Source of the DNA: Bacteroidota bacterium
Lineage (GTDB): Bacteria > Bacteroidota > Bacteroidia > Cytophagales > UBA9547
Length of the DNA stretch: 43,827 bases
Direction: 5' to 3'
NCBI GenBank assembly: GCA_004293915.1
Contig: RDZG01000094.1
Coordinates: 1-43,827 of the forward strand
Part shown: one piece after another, positions 1-8,724 of the stretch
Layout of the letters: every line of letters starts with the position of its first letter
Numbering within the stretch: the stretch's first letter is position 1
The notes under the pieces: model-generated
Databases searched by the model: none
Told to the model about the DNA's origin: nothing
The model's input: only the letters and a program-made list of their open reading frames with translations
Position numbers and translations under genes: made by a program

Positions 1-34
1 ATTCGGTCAATTTGTAAGTCTCTATTGTTGCCAT
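1..34 (-). CDS. possible start of a gene running off the left edge
   Basis: An ATG on the minus strand at 34 opens a frame that stays open to the window edge and reads MATIETYKLTE. Eleven codons cannot identify a family. The region just upstream (35-60) is A/T-rich with a TATATA stretch but has no clear TAnnTTTG box. I list it only because the next stop to its right belongs to the LytTR fragment at 104, which leaves room for a gene start here. It may be chance. Confidence 0.25.
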   Translation of the reverse strand, partial: MATIETYKLTE

Positions 35-103
35 TTTTATATATACTTTAATCCGTTTTTTACTCTTCAAAACGGTCAACGTATTTCAGGCACCGACAAA
101 TGG

Positions 104-262
104 TTATCTGCCATTCCTACTTTTAAACTCTTTTAAAAAAGTTTTATCAATTGAGATTTCTTGGTTTTCTATAAAAACAGTGAGATTCCGAACGGCTTGA
201 ATTTTGCTAAAAGGAAGGATAAAACTTCGGAGTACACGAACATTTCCACCCATTTGTCGCAT
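104..262 (-). pseudogene. duplicated fragment of a LytTR response-regulator C-terminus
   Basis: The minus strand reads an uninterrupted 52-codon frame whose middle, RSFILPFSKIQAVRNLT followed by FIENQEI, is nearly the same as the C-terminal DNA-binding half of the LytTR regulator at 4549-5238. Bases 155-238 align without gaps to 4597-4680 with 78 of 84 identical by my count. Identity breaks off upstream of the RSFIL stretch. The receiver domain and the first half of the LytTR fold are absent, so it cannot be a working regulator. It looks like the remnant of a recent partial duplication or of a decayed paralogue. The stop codon is at 104-106. Confidence 0.7.
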
Positions 263-370
263 AATTTATATCCTTCTTCTCAATAAATTCATGATTAACT
301 AAGAATTTATCACTTTTGAAATATTAATAAAATTCAAAGAAAATATTAATCGGATTATAAAACTAAAACT

Positions 371-1476
371 ATGCGAAATCAGGTTGTCAAATATTCAAAT
401 CTTATTTATATAGTAGCAAGTTTAAGTGTCTTAAAACTACATGCTCAAGATACTAAAATTAGGTTTTATGCACATACAGGAGCATTTTACAATCATCAAC
501 AAGACACAAGCAAACTAGCATTTAATGTTGGTGGATTAGATTTGTTACTCACATCGCAAGTAACAGATAGATTATCTATTTTAAGTGAAACTTTTATTGG
601 TGCAAAAAGCACTGGTGTAAATTTTTTGAATTACAATATCCAACGATTATTTGTGAATTATAATGTCCATGATTATTTGAAATGCTTAACCCTTATGGAT
701 ATTGGAATTCTACTTACAACTATGGCTTTGTGTTGATGCCAACGATTGAAAAACCAACTATAGTACAAGATAGAGATCAAGCAGGACAATTAAACACTTT
801 GAGTGTAGGTTTACAATTAGATGCAGATAATATTGGAAGTAAAAAATTTGGGTACAAGCTTTTTATTAATAATGGCAATTCGGGTACTGACATCACATCT
901 TATAGATTAGGAAAATCTATTACTGCACAAATAAAATTTGAACCCTTAGAAAATTTAAAACTATATGTAACAGGAGCAACCGATGTGATACAAACAAAAC
1001 TTTTTGCAAGTACTTTAAATATCCAACCTTCTAATTTGCCATCAATAAACTTTAATTATCCAGAAATAAATCAAAATATAGCCAGTATTGGAGTTGCTTA
1101 CTTTAATCCTGACAAAAAGCTGGAATTTGCAACAGAATACTTTTATATCAATAACAGCGAAACAAATTTAAGCTATCATACCCATGCAGGATATGCATAT
1201 GTAGGCTATAAGCTACACAAAAAATTTGTGCCTTACAGTACTTTTAATATAAATTATACAGATAATGTAATTAGCAATTTTGCCCTTTCAAATAAAAGCT
1301 ATCTAGGAATTGGAGCACGATTTTTATTCAATTCACTTGCTGTTCTTAAGCTTGAATATAGATATGGTAATATAGAAACTTCTAATCTAAATTCTTTTAC
1401 AGGCGATATAAGATATATTTCGAAATATACTTATGTTGAAAATAAAGTTTCATTACAATTTGCAGTAGCCTTCTAA
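371..1476 (+). pseudogene. outer-membrane beta-barrel (porin-like), frameshifted
   Basis: Two overlapping frames together encode one porin-like barrel of about 365 residues. The first (371-736) starts MRNQVVKYSN with a signal peptide ending near HAQD and carries beta-strands up to VHDYLK. The second (in frame from about 682 to 1476) continues with NPYGYWNSTYNYG and PTIEKPTIVQ and runs to a C-terminal aromatic strand ending in F. In related barrels, a V-G-(K/R)-x-x-T-P-(I/F)-GYWN stretch joins these two halves. Here the VGK part is missing, so a short out-of-frame deletion near 675-690 is likely. A sequencing error is the alternative. The gene precedes a PBP-like gene (13-bp gap) and a HAMP-GAF sensor. 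Family role (outer-membrane channel) is from homology; the substrate is unknown. Confidence 0.7.
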
Positions 1477-1489
1477 AATTCACTAGCTC

Positions 1490-1993
1490 ATGTTACCTTT
1501 TATTAATTTCAGGTCTAAATTTTATATTTTTTTTAAAAAATCAACATTCCTTTTATTGGTTTTAGGAATGATTAATGGTCTGCTTGCTTTCAAGAATAAA
1601 CCCCAAGGCGGAACATTGGCTATTATTGTTAATAAAGAAAATAAAATCTCAGAGATGACCGAAGGACAGATTAAGCTCATTTGGTTGAAACGAATAAAAA
1701 AAAGATGGGCAGAAATCAATAAAGCTATACGACCTGCCGACCGCAAAAAGAAATGCACAGAAAAAGAAGCATTTTATGATAAAATTCTGAGTATGCAACC
1801 TGACGAAGTAGAATTATATTTTGCAAAAATACAATTCGAGAATGCCGAAAAACCACAAGAAAAACTAAATAGCGACCAAGAAATGATACAATATATCAGT
1901 GAAGAAATTGGCGGAATAGGATATGTAAATTTGAATTCAATTTCTGATAAAGATAAAGAAAATATAAAAATAGTTTTCACAATCGCTATGTGA
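1490..1993 (+). CDS. small exported PBP-like (PstS-type fold) protein
   Basis: 167 residues. A basic N-terminus and hydrophobic segment (about 19-34) form a signal peptide or anchor. The mature part resembles the short phosphate-ABC-transporter-substrate-binding-like proteins: an IIVNKEN strand, a TEGQIKLIWL helix (the usual 'l..iFlGk...W' position), then R-P-A-D-R and a C-terminal GGIGYVN motif. It is much shorter than true PstS and no ABC permease or ATPase is nearby, so uptake is unlikely. Genes of this type often lie beside a porin-like barrel and a membrane sensor, as here, which suggests a ligand-binding or sensing role. That role is an inference. Confidence 0.6.
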   Translation: MLPFINFRSKFYIFFKKSTFLLLVLGMINGLLAFKNKPQGGTLAIIVNKENKISEMTEGQIKLIWLKRIKKRWAEINKAIRPADRKKKCTEKEAFYDKILSMQPDEVELYFAKIQFENAEKPQEKLNSDQEMIQYISEEIGGIGYVNLNSISDKDKENIKIVFTIAM

Positions 1994-2149
1994 AAACCCA
2001 ATAATTCTATCTCAATAGAATCATTTCTAAGACTCAAACCTGATTAGAAATTTGAAAATTAACAATAAGCAGATTGCAATACAGGCTGATTAGTTTGCCT
2101 ATAATTCTTTATGTAAAAATAGATTTAGCACATTAAAAAATGTTTCAGA

Positions 2150-3766
2150 ATGAGAAATGCATTTTTCAAAAATTTTAAAATATCACATAAAATAGCCTTT
2201 GGATATGGCTTTACTATATTAATGGTGGTAGTAGCAGGTATAACAAGTGTTTCTACAGTTCTTAGACTTGTTAATCTTGACCATAAAATATCTGAAAGCT
2301 ACTTGCCCTCTGTTGAAACATTAAAGGTATTAGAAAACACCATCATAACTTCTTCTAAATATACCGAAAATTGGATTTATTTACCTAGCGTTGAAGACAA
2401 GGCTAAGCTAAAAGCCATACAAGAAAAAGATTATTTTAATATCAAGTTGAAATTTAACGAACAATTAGATTTATGGGAAAATGCAAATGAAATCAAAAAT
2501 GGACTAGACTTGCTCAATAATATTGATATTTTAGTAGAAAATCAGCTAAGAATAATGAATCTACTAATTATAGATGATGATTATGTAAATGACAAAAAAG
2601 TAGAAGAAGCCATTAAGATTTTAGAAACTCAAGTAATAGTTTATAGAAAGAAAACTACGGCTGAAATTGATTACTTATTAAGATTAAAAAACAAACAATT
2701 ACAAAAAGCAAAATTAGAAAAGGAATCTATGGCAAGTTTTCTAATTTACATGATGGTGATGATAAGCATATTTACTGTTTTAGTTGGTATCTATGCTTCC
2801 ATACTTACTACAAAAAGTATCGTTCTGCCTATAAAATTGCTTAAAGAAAACATATTGGAACTTAGCAAAGGCAATACCACTATTTCTCCAATTCTCGCCA
2901 ATGACGAAATAGGAGAAATGGCAAATGCTTTATTTATTTTAACCAACAATTTAAAAAATGTACGAGATTTTGCCAAAGAGGTAGGAAAGGGGAATTTCGA
3001 AACCACCATAAGTGTTTTTAATAACGAAGGCGAATTAGGCACTTCATTAGCAGAAATGAGAAAAGGGCTACAAAATGTGGCTTTTGAAGACAAAAAAAGA
3101 AACTGGGTAAATCAAAATCTAGCTAAAGCAAGTGAAATTCTAAGAAATGTAAATATTTCATCAAACGAACTGTATTTTAATATTCTTAAATTTATAATCA
3201 AGGCTTTAGATGCCAATCAAGGAGGTTTTTATATTGCAAAAGATAATGAAGAGACAGGCAAAACAACTCTGCATTTAGAAGCTTGTTTTGCTTATGAAAG
3301 AAAAAAATATGTGGATCATTCAATTGAAGTAAATAAAAAAAGTTATGAATCAGATGGATTAATCGGGCAAGTGTTTTTGGAAAAAGATACTTATATATTG
3401 ACTGATATTCCAGAAAATTATCTCAAAATAACCAGTGGTTTGGGAGAATCTACCCCAAAATTTGTAGTAATTGTACCTATTAAAATTCATGATGATATAT
3501 ATGGCATTTTGGAAATAGCCAGTTTTAATCATATTCCGCAGTATCAAATTGAGTATTTGGAAAAGATATCTGAGTCTATAGCCTCGACTATTTCTAATAT
3601 GCATACCACAGAACGTACTGCTATATTATTATCTCAATCTCAACTACAAGCAGAGCAAATGAGGGCAACAGAAGAAGAACTGAGGCAAAACCTAGAAGAA
3701 TTACATGCCACTCAAGAACAAATTATAAGACAAAGTAAAAATAACTCGCCACGCAAAAAAATGTAA
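2150..3766 (+). CDS. membrane sensor: 4-helix periplasmic domain, HAMP, GAF, coiled coil
   Basis: 538 residues. TM1 spans about 15-37 and TM2 about 195-219. The segment between is a helical periplasmic sensor of the four-helix-bundle type. HAMP follows TM2 (about 215-270, with P-I-K-L-L and N-D-E-I-G-E), then a second HAMP-like stretch (271-315), a GAF domain (about 335-485) and a terminal coiled coil rich in EELRQNLEELHATQEQ. In relatives this coiled coil normally leads into PAS or other output modules. Here the protein stops after a short basic tail, NNSPRKKM. No kinase, cyclase or MCP signalling tip is present. It is probably either a truncated sensor or one that acts through a partner. 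It lies in the same direction as the barrel and PBP-like genes. Confidence 0.7.
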   Translation: MRNAFFKNFKISHKIAFGYGFTILMVVVAGITSVSTVLRLVNLDHKISESYLPSVETLKVLENTIITSSKYTENWIYLPSVEDKAKLKAIQEKDYFNIKLKFNEQLDLWENANEIKNGLDLLNNIDILVENQLRIMNLLIIDDDYVNDKKVEEAIKILETQVIVYRKKTTAEIDYLLRLKNKQLQKAKLEKESMASFLIYMMVMISIFTVLVGIYASILTTKSIVLPIKLLKENILELSKGNTTISPILANDEIGEMANALFILTNNLKNVRDFAKEVGKGNFETTISVFNNEGELGTSLAEMRKGLQNVAFEDKKRNWVNQNLAKASEILRNVNISSNELYFNILKFIIKALDANQGGFYIAKDNEETGKTTLHLEACFAYERKKYVDHSIEVNKKSYESDGLIGQVFLEKDTYILTDIPENYLKITSGLGESTPKFVVIVPIKIHDDIYGILEIASFNHIPQYQIEYLEKISESIASTISNMHTTERTAILLSQSQLQAEQMRATEEELRQNLEELHATQEQIIRQSKNNSPRKKM

Positions 3767-3825
3767 TCATGCGATTGGCTTTAGATTTATTTGTTATCCT
3801 ATTAGTTGAAATACAATTTTTTATA

Positions 3826-4221
3826 TTACATAAGTGATACCAAATCTGAATACTTTAAGAATTTGGCATCCATACTTGCCAAACTATATTTTTCATAAAT
3901 AGCTGTTGAAATAATCAACCTATCGAAAGGATCTCTATGGTCATCAAATAAAGGCAATTCTTGATAAGTTTGCAAATGCGAATTTTCTACTGCAATGATT
4001 TGAATACCAATGTTTTCTACTTCTGAAATAAATTCTTGGATTGAAATGTTAAATATTGGCAATTTTCCAAGTTTAAGTTTAATAGCAATTTCGATAAAGC
4101 TATATTGGCTTACAAATAATTGATTGCTTGTATCTTCTAAAATTATTCTATGTTTTCGATTAAGTTTTTGGTTGTCTTCTAGCAACCAAATAAGAATATG
4201 AGTATCAAGCAAAACATTCAT
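3826..4221 (-). CDS. PIN-domain ribonuclease toxin (VapC type)
   Basis: 131 residues, the usual PIN length. The acidic active-site set is visible: D6 in LLDTHILIW, E44 in FIEIAIKLK, D97 and D100 in HRDPFDRLI, and D118 near the end (ASMDAKF). Members of this family cleave RNA in a Mg2+-dependent way and are held inactive by the co-encoded antitoxin. Its start is 2 bp downstream of the antitoxin stop, the standard antitoxin-toxin order. The HRDPFDRLI form is typical of the PIN subgroup paired with small DUF2281-like antitoxins. The RNA target cannot be read from the sequence. Confidence 0.88.
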   Translation of the reverse strand: MNVLLDTHILIWLLEDNQKLNRKHRIILEDTSNQLFVSQYSFIEIAIKLKLGKLPIFNISIQEFISEVENIGIQIIAVENSHLQTYQELPLFDDHRDPFDRLIISTAIYEKYSLASMDAKFLKYSDLVSLM

Positions 4222-4223
4222 AA

Positions 4224-4430
4224 CTACATATATTCCTTTAAATCGTCCAAAGGATCATCAAAATTGTCAGATGCAGATATTTTACCTTTTAAAATACCAA
4301 ATTTTCTTTTCTTTATATCTTCATTTTCAGATTCAAAAAGTATAACAACCTTTGGTTTTGCTTTGAAATCAGGTTTTTTTGAAATAAATATTTTCCCTTC
4401 TTGGTAAGTACCTGATATGGCAATCTTCAT
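4224..4430 (-). CDS. antitoxin of the PIN toxin (DUF2281-like)
   Basis: 68 residues. The C-terminal part, FGILKGKISASDNFDDPL followed by DDLKEYM, is the hallmark of short antitoxins that precede PIN toxins, where this tail wraps the toxin. The N-terminal half (KPKVVILFESE) would be the DNA-binding or dimer part. It is the first gene of the pair, with only 2 bp to vapC. A TATCTTTG -7 box lies 22 bp upstream of the start. Autoregulation is usual in such pairs but is not shown by the sequence. Confidence 0.8.
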   Translation of the reverse strand: MKIAISGTYQEGKIFISKKPDFKAKPKVVILFESENEDIKKRKFGILKGKISASDNFDDPLDDLKEYM

Positions 4431-4451
4431 ACTTTGTTAATTTTAGTAAAA

Positions 4452-4459
4452 CAAAGATA
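4452..4459 (-). promoter_or_regulatory. -7 box (TAnnTTTG) of the toxin-antitoxin pair
   Basis: The minus strand reads TATCTTTG, an exact match to the Bacteroidota -7 consensus, 22 bp before the antitoxin ATG. No clear -33 TTG is found at the expected 19-21 bp spacing. Confidence 0.5.
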
Positions 4460-4548
4460 ATAATTTTTATTGAAAATATTTTTTAAAATAACTTTTTAAC
4501 AGCTGAAAATCATGGATTAATATTTGGTAAAAATAAAGATTTTTAAAC

Positions 4549-5238
4549 TTATTTGTACCTACTATTAAACTCATCTACATAGGTTCTGCCAATGGGGATT
4601 TCTTGGTTTTCAATAAAAATAGTGAGATTCCGAACGGCTTGAATTTTGCTAAAAGGTAGAATAAAACTTCGGTGTACGCGTATAAAATCATTGGAAGGGA
4701 GTTTTTCAACCATGTCTTTCATAGTCATTCTAGTGATAATCGTTTTGCGGTCTTTGATATGAATTTTTAAATAATCGGCCAAGCCTTCTATATAAAGTAT
4801 GTCTGCTAAAGCAATTTTTATCAAGCTAAAATCGGCTCGAATAAATATGTATTTCTCCGCAGTTTGGTCTTTCTTTTGAATGAAATCATAAAACTCTTTG
4901 GCTTTTTGAGTAGCTTGTTCAAACCGCTTTTGGCTTATGGGTTTAAGTAAATAATCAATCGCATTTAGTTCATAGCTTTTTGCTGCATATTCGCTAAAAG
5001 CAGTACTAAAAATCACCATTGTATTTTGTTCTAGTGCTTCTACTAATTTTATTCCTGTCATCGAAGGCATGTGTATATCTACAAAAATCAAATCAGCAGG
5101 AAATTTCCGCAGGTGCTTTAAAGCCTCCGTTGGCTGTGTAAACGTTTTTTCTAATTGTATGAAATCAGTCTTATCACACAAAGCTTGAATCACCTTGAGT
5201 GCCAAAGGCTCATCGTCTATCGCTATCGCTTTTATCAT
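4549..5238 (-). CDS. LytTR-family response regulator
   Basis: 229 residues. The N-terminal receiver domain (1-120) shows D8/D9, phospho-acceptor D54 in IFVDIHMPS, T79 and K99 in LLKP. The C-terminal LytTR DNA-binding domain (about 128-229) carries the VHRSFILPFSKI core. The start overlaps the stop of the kinase gene by 4 bases, so the two are translationally coupled. It should be phosphorylated by the adjacent LytS-like kinase and control transcription. Targets are unknown; the adjacent genes give no clear regulon. A 93% identical copy of part of the LytTR region lies at 155-238. Confidence 0.92.
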   Translation of the reverse strand: MIKAIAIDDEPLALKVIQALCDKTDFIQLEKTFTQPTEALKHLRKFPADLIFVDIHMPSMTGIKLVEALEQNTMVIFSTAFSEYAAKSYELNAIDYLLKPISQKRFEQATQKAKEFYDFIQKKDQTAEKYIFIRADFSLIKIALADILYIEGLADYLKIHIKDRKTIITRMTMKDMVEKLPSNDFIRVHRSFILPFSKIQAVRNLTIFIENQEIPIGRTYVDEFNSRYK

Positions 5239-6260
5239 TGAAGATTTATATGCAGTGAAACTCGAAAACTTTGTACAGTATCTTTTATAGTTAGCATGTG
5301 CTTAGTCGGATAAATCAATTGCAAGCGATGCTTGGTGTTTTCTATGCCTAATCCACTACGTTCAGAAGTTTCTTTTTGGGTTTGAACTTTATTATTTATC
5401 ACCTTCAAATGAAACTCAGCTTCTTTTACTTCAATCAAAATGTAAATATTACTATCTTCTTCAGAATTCACACCATGTTTAAAACTATTTTCAATAAAAG
5501 GAATCAATAGCATGGGAGCAATTTTAAGCCCCGAAAAATTTCCTTCCGTTTTATATTCCAGTTTTATTTTGTCGTCCAACCTCATTTTTTGCAGCTCAAT
5601 AAAATTGTCTACATAAGCAATTTCATCTTCTAAATCTACAACATCATTTTGAGTTTCACTCATAGTATACCGCATCATTTCCGATAATTTAGCTACCATT
5701 TCGGCTGTTTGAGGCGATTTTTCTATAGCAGTAGCATATATACTATTTAGTGTATTGAACAAAAAATGTGGATTAATTTGCGATTTGAGCGATGCAATCT
5801 GTGCCGATAGTTTTTCTTGCTCTATCTGTTTCATTTTAGTAAGTAAAGCTAAACAATAAGCAGCAACAAATGAAATAAGCAACATCAAAATATTATTTGC
5901 AGCAGCAATTGGTTTAATACTATGGATTATAGGGTTGATTTTTTCCAATTTTTCAGGATTAAAATCAAAATAGTAGAAAACTAAATTGGTAAAAAACAAT
6001 ACACAAACGATACTCCCTAAAAACAGCAAAATGTATTTCAAATACTTTTTTGTAAATAAAAATATAGGAATAAGAAAAAAGTAATTGATATAAAAAATTA
6101 GTATAAATCCTACTCCCGAAACTATTAAAGGGATAAATTTCAATTCTTTACTATCCAAAACCAAAGATTGTAAAACCTGATAGGTAGATAAAAAAGGCAC
6201 CAACATTAATAACATCCATGCTAATACGTGTACAGAAATAATGATGAGTTTATTTTTCAT
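5235..6260 (-). CDS. LytS/YehU-type sensor histidine kinase
   Basis: 341 residues. Four hydrophobic segments (about 5-25, 43-68, 74-97, 118-140) form the membrane part, with no recognisable extra sensor domain. A short linker leads to the His_kinase motif NPHFLFNTLNS, with H165 as the predicted phosphorylation site. The N-box is PFIENSFKHG (N258) and the glycine box is GLGIENT (303-309). This is the standard Bacteroidota partner of a LytTR regulator and is joined to it by a 4-base overlap. The signal is unknown. Confidence 0.92.
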   Translation of the reverse strand: MKNKLIIISVHVLAWMLLMLVPFLSTYQVLQSLVLDSKELKFIPLIVSGVGFILIFYINYFFLIPIFLFTKKYLKYILLFLGSIVCVLFFTNLVFYYFDFNPEKLEKINPIIHSIKPIAAANNILMLLISFVAAYCLALLTKMKQIEQEKLSAQIASLKSQINPHFLFNTLNSIYATAIEKSPQTAEMVAKLSEMMRYTMSETQNDVVDLEDEIAYVDNFIELQKMRLDDKIKLEYKTEGNFSGLKIAPMLLIPFIENSFKHGVNSEEDSNIYILIEVKEAEFHLKVINNKVQTQKETSERSGLGIENTKHRLQLIYPTKHMLTIKDTVQSFRVSLHINLQ

Positions 6261-6366
6261 TTAAAATGATTTATGATTACAAATGAAACAAATTGTGGTT
6301 TATAAAAATAAAAAATGCGAAAAAGGAGGTTTGTTTGTAGATGAAATACTTAATTTTCAAAATAAT

Positions 6367-7473
6367 TTAACAAAAAAAGGCTTTTATAGAATCGCAAATA
6401 TATCCTAATTGGTCTTTTTCCAAATCTGGATGCATAGGAAGCGAAAGCACACTTTGGCATAATTTTTCGCTTTCAGCCAAATCTTTTGAAAAATTATACT
6501 TTTCAAATGCAGGTTGAAGATGCAATGCAAAAGGATAATAAACCATAGTTGGAATATTTTTTGTTTTCAAAAAAGCAGCTAATTCATCTCTTCTTTCGGT
6601 TTTTAAAGTAAATTGATGAAATACGTGTGTGCTATTTTTTGCTAAAAATGGTAAAGTAATTCCCGAAATTGATTGTAAATTTTGAAAATAAAAAGCTGCA
6701 TGTTCTGCTCTTTTATTATTAAATTTTTCAAGATATTTTAATTTCACATTCAAAATAGTATCTAGCCGAGAATTAATACCAACCAATTCGTGCTTGTATT
6801 TTATTTTTTGTCCATGATTTGCAAGCATTTTTAGTTTTTGAGCCAAAACTTCATCATGTGTAAAAACGGCACCACCATCGCCATAACAACCTAAATTTTT
6901 TGAGGGGAAAAATGAGGTAGTACCTATATGCCCGATTGTACCCAGTTTTTTTCGCATAGCATCAGGAAAAACAAATTCTGCACCTAAAGATTGTGCATTA
7001 TCTTCAATTATAAATAAATTATATTTTTGAGCTATTTTAATAATTTTGAGCATATCGCATGCTTGCCCAAATAAATGAACGGGAATTATAGCTTTCGTTT
7101 TTTCTGTAATTAATGCTTCTATTTTTGAACAATCTATGTTAAAAGTATCTGTTTCAACATCGGCAAAAACAGGAATAAATCCCAAAAAGGCTACCACTTC
7201 TGCTGCTGCTATATAACTAAATGAGGGAATAATTATTTCGGATTTTGGAGGCAAATCCAAAACCATCAAAGCCAATTGCAGTGCATCTGTGCCGTTTGCG
7301 CAAGGAACAAGATAGGGAACCTGTAAGAAATTTCGTAAATTTTCAGCAAAATAATGAACTTCAAACCCATTAATAAAATCGCTTTTTAATAATACTTTTT
7401 CAATAGCAAAATTAATTTCGGGCTTCAAATTTTGGTACTGAATTTTTAAATCTACCATTTCAATGGCTCTCAT
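6367..7473 (-). CDS. DegT/DnrJ/EryC1/StrS PLP aminotransferase
   Basis: 368 residues from the chosen start MRAIEMVDLK. An upstream extension to 7560 is possible, but relatives begin at the 'MVDL..Qy..l' stretch and the extra 29 residues look like leader. It transfers an amino group to keto-sugars of surface polysaccharide precursors. Visible features are GTDAL (61-65) for PLP phosphate, EDNAQSLGA (D158 region), the Schiff-base lysine K192 in SFFPSKNLG, and GDGG after it. It has no neighbouring sugar-nucleotide genes in the window, so the exact substrate is open. It is transcribed divergently from pfkA. Confidence 0.88.
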   Translation of the reverse strand: MRAIEMVDLKIQYQNLKPEINFAIEKVLLKSDFINGFEVHYFAENLRNFLQVPYLVPCANGTDALQLALMVLDLPPKSEIIIPSFSYIAAAEVVAFLGFIPVFADVETDTFNIDCSKIEALITEKTKAIIPVHLFGQACDMLKIIKIAQKYNLFIIEDNAQSLGAEFVFPDAMRKKLGTIGHIGTTSFFPSKNLGCYGDGGAVFTHDEVLAQKLKMLANHGQKIKYKHELVGINSRLDTILNVKLKYLEKFNNKRAEHAAFYFQNLQSISGITLPFLAKNSTHVFHQFTLKTERRDELAAFLKTKNIPTMVYYPFALHLQPAFEKYNFSKDLAESEKLCQSVLSLPMHPDLEKDQLGYICDSIKAFFC

Positions 7474-7618
7474 AGATTCTTTTTTATATAAATTATTGCA
7501 ATTTGAGTCAAAATATTTTGATTTGAATATGTTTTTTATAATAATTGCTACTGATAACAAAAGTATTTAAGAAATCTAATTATATTTAATATATATTACA
7601 ATAAAATAACGCTATATC

Positions 7619-8653
7619 ATGCCTGTAAAGAAAAACGAATCAAAATTTAAGAAAGTAGCAGTTTTAACCTCAGGCGGAGATGCTCCAGGTATGAATGCTG
7701 CGGTAAGAGCTGTAGTAAGAGGTGCTGTTTATTATGGCATTGATGTTTGCGGAATCATCCGTGGATACGATGGATTAATAAAAGGAGATATTATCGACAT
7801 GGATGGATATTCGGTTAGTAATATTATTCAACGTGGCGGAACTATCTTAAAATCTGCACGTTCAGATGAATTTAGAACAAAAGAAGGCAGAGCCAAAGCG
7901 TATGAAAATATTAAAAAATTTAATATTGATGGTATAGTTGCTATTGGTGGAAATGGAACTTTTACAGGTGCAAAAATTTTTCACGAAGAATTTAAAGTTC
8001 CTACTGTAGGTGTGCCAGGTACTATAGATAATGATTTGTATGGCACAGATTTTACGGTTGGATACGACACAGCTGTAAACACCGCACTCAATGGAATCGA
8101 TAAAATTAGAGACACTGCCGATGCGCATGATCGTATATTTTTTGTGGAGGTAATGGGCAGAGACTCAGGATATATTGCAATACGTTCGGCAATTGGCGGT
8201 GGTGCAGAATTGGCTATGATTCCAGAAACAAAAACTTCGACAACGTATGTAATCAATAAATTGAAAGAAGTTTCGAGCCATAGCAAATCATCACACATTA
8301 TTGTAGTTGCCGAAGGCGATGAAGAAGGAAATGCACAAGAAATTGCCAATCGTGTAAAACGTGCAGTTCCGCATTTGGATATTAAAGTTACTAATTTGGG
8401 GCATATTCAGCGTGGAGGTTCGCCAACAGCTGCCGACCGTGTATTGGCTAGTAGATTAGGACTTGGAGCTTTAGAAGGTTTATTGGAAGGCAGATCAGAT
8501 GTAATGGCTGGTGTAATCAATCGCAGTCTAGTTTATACCTCTTTTGATGATGCCATTAACAAAAAGAAATCATACAATAAAGAATTAGTTCGTATGATTG
8601 AAATCTTAAGCGGAAGAAGCTATAAATTTAGAGTTTCTGATAGTAGAAAATAA
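7619..8653 (+). CDS. pfkA: ATP-dependent 6-phosphofructokinase
   Basis: 344 residues, slightly longer than the E. coli enzyme because of a 10-residue N-terminal extension. It phosphorylates fructose 6-phosphate, the committed step of glycolysis, in the cytoplasm. Visible are TSGGDAPGMNAAVRA (18-32), GGNGTFTGA (110-118), PGTIDND with catalytic D137, VEVMGRDSGY, and GHIQRGGSPTAADR. The glycine after N112 marks the ATP-using class, since PPi-dependent forms have Asp there. The residue corresponding to E. coli D103 is Asn (N112), a substitution worth noting. It lies alone between two short intergenic regions. Confidence 0.95.
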   Translation: MPVKKNESKFKKVAVLTSGGDAPGMNAAVRAVVRGAVYYGIDVCGIIRGYDGLIKGDIIDMDGYSVSNIIQRGGTILKSARSDEFRTKEGRAKAYENIKKFNIDGIVAIGGNGTFTGAKIFHEEFKVPTVGVPGTIDNDLYGTDFTVGYDTAVNTALNGIDKIRDTADAHDRIFFVEVMGRDSGYIAIRSAIGGGAELAMIPETKTSTTYVINKLKEVSSHSKSSHIIVVAEGDEEGNAQEIANRVKRAVPHLDIKVTNLGHIQRGGSPTAADRVLASRLGLGALEGLLEGRSDVMAGVINRSLVYTSFDDAINKKKSYNKELVRMIEILSGRSYKFRVSDSRK

Positions 8654-8724
8654 AAAAATAATTAAATTATCTTGAATTTCTAATTGTATAATTAATAGTA
8701 AATTATAGTTTTTATTTTAAGAAT

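Larger units (their letters stand above)
1..370. other. gene-poor left end
   Basis: Apart from the LytTR fragment (104-262) and the possible gene start at 34, this stretch holds no supportable gene. Bases 263-370 form an A/T-rich leader in front of the barrel gene at 371. I see no exact TAnnTTTG box there; the closest is CACTTTTG near 311-318, with one mismatch. Confidence 0.6.

Noticed and set aside
1995-2055. Two small stem-loops after the PBP-like gene (ATTCTAT/ATAGAAT and TTTCTAA/TTAGAAA)
   Set aside because: Stems are only 7 bp, A/T-rich and without a T-run, so a terminator call is not supported.
3770-3838. 22-codon hydrophobic frame (MRLALDLFVILLVE...) just after the sensor gene
   Set aside because: It is very short, has no promoter or partner, and overlaps the end of the toxin gene; hydrophobic codons are frequent in A/T-rich DNA.
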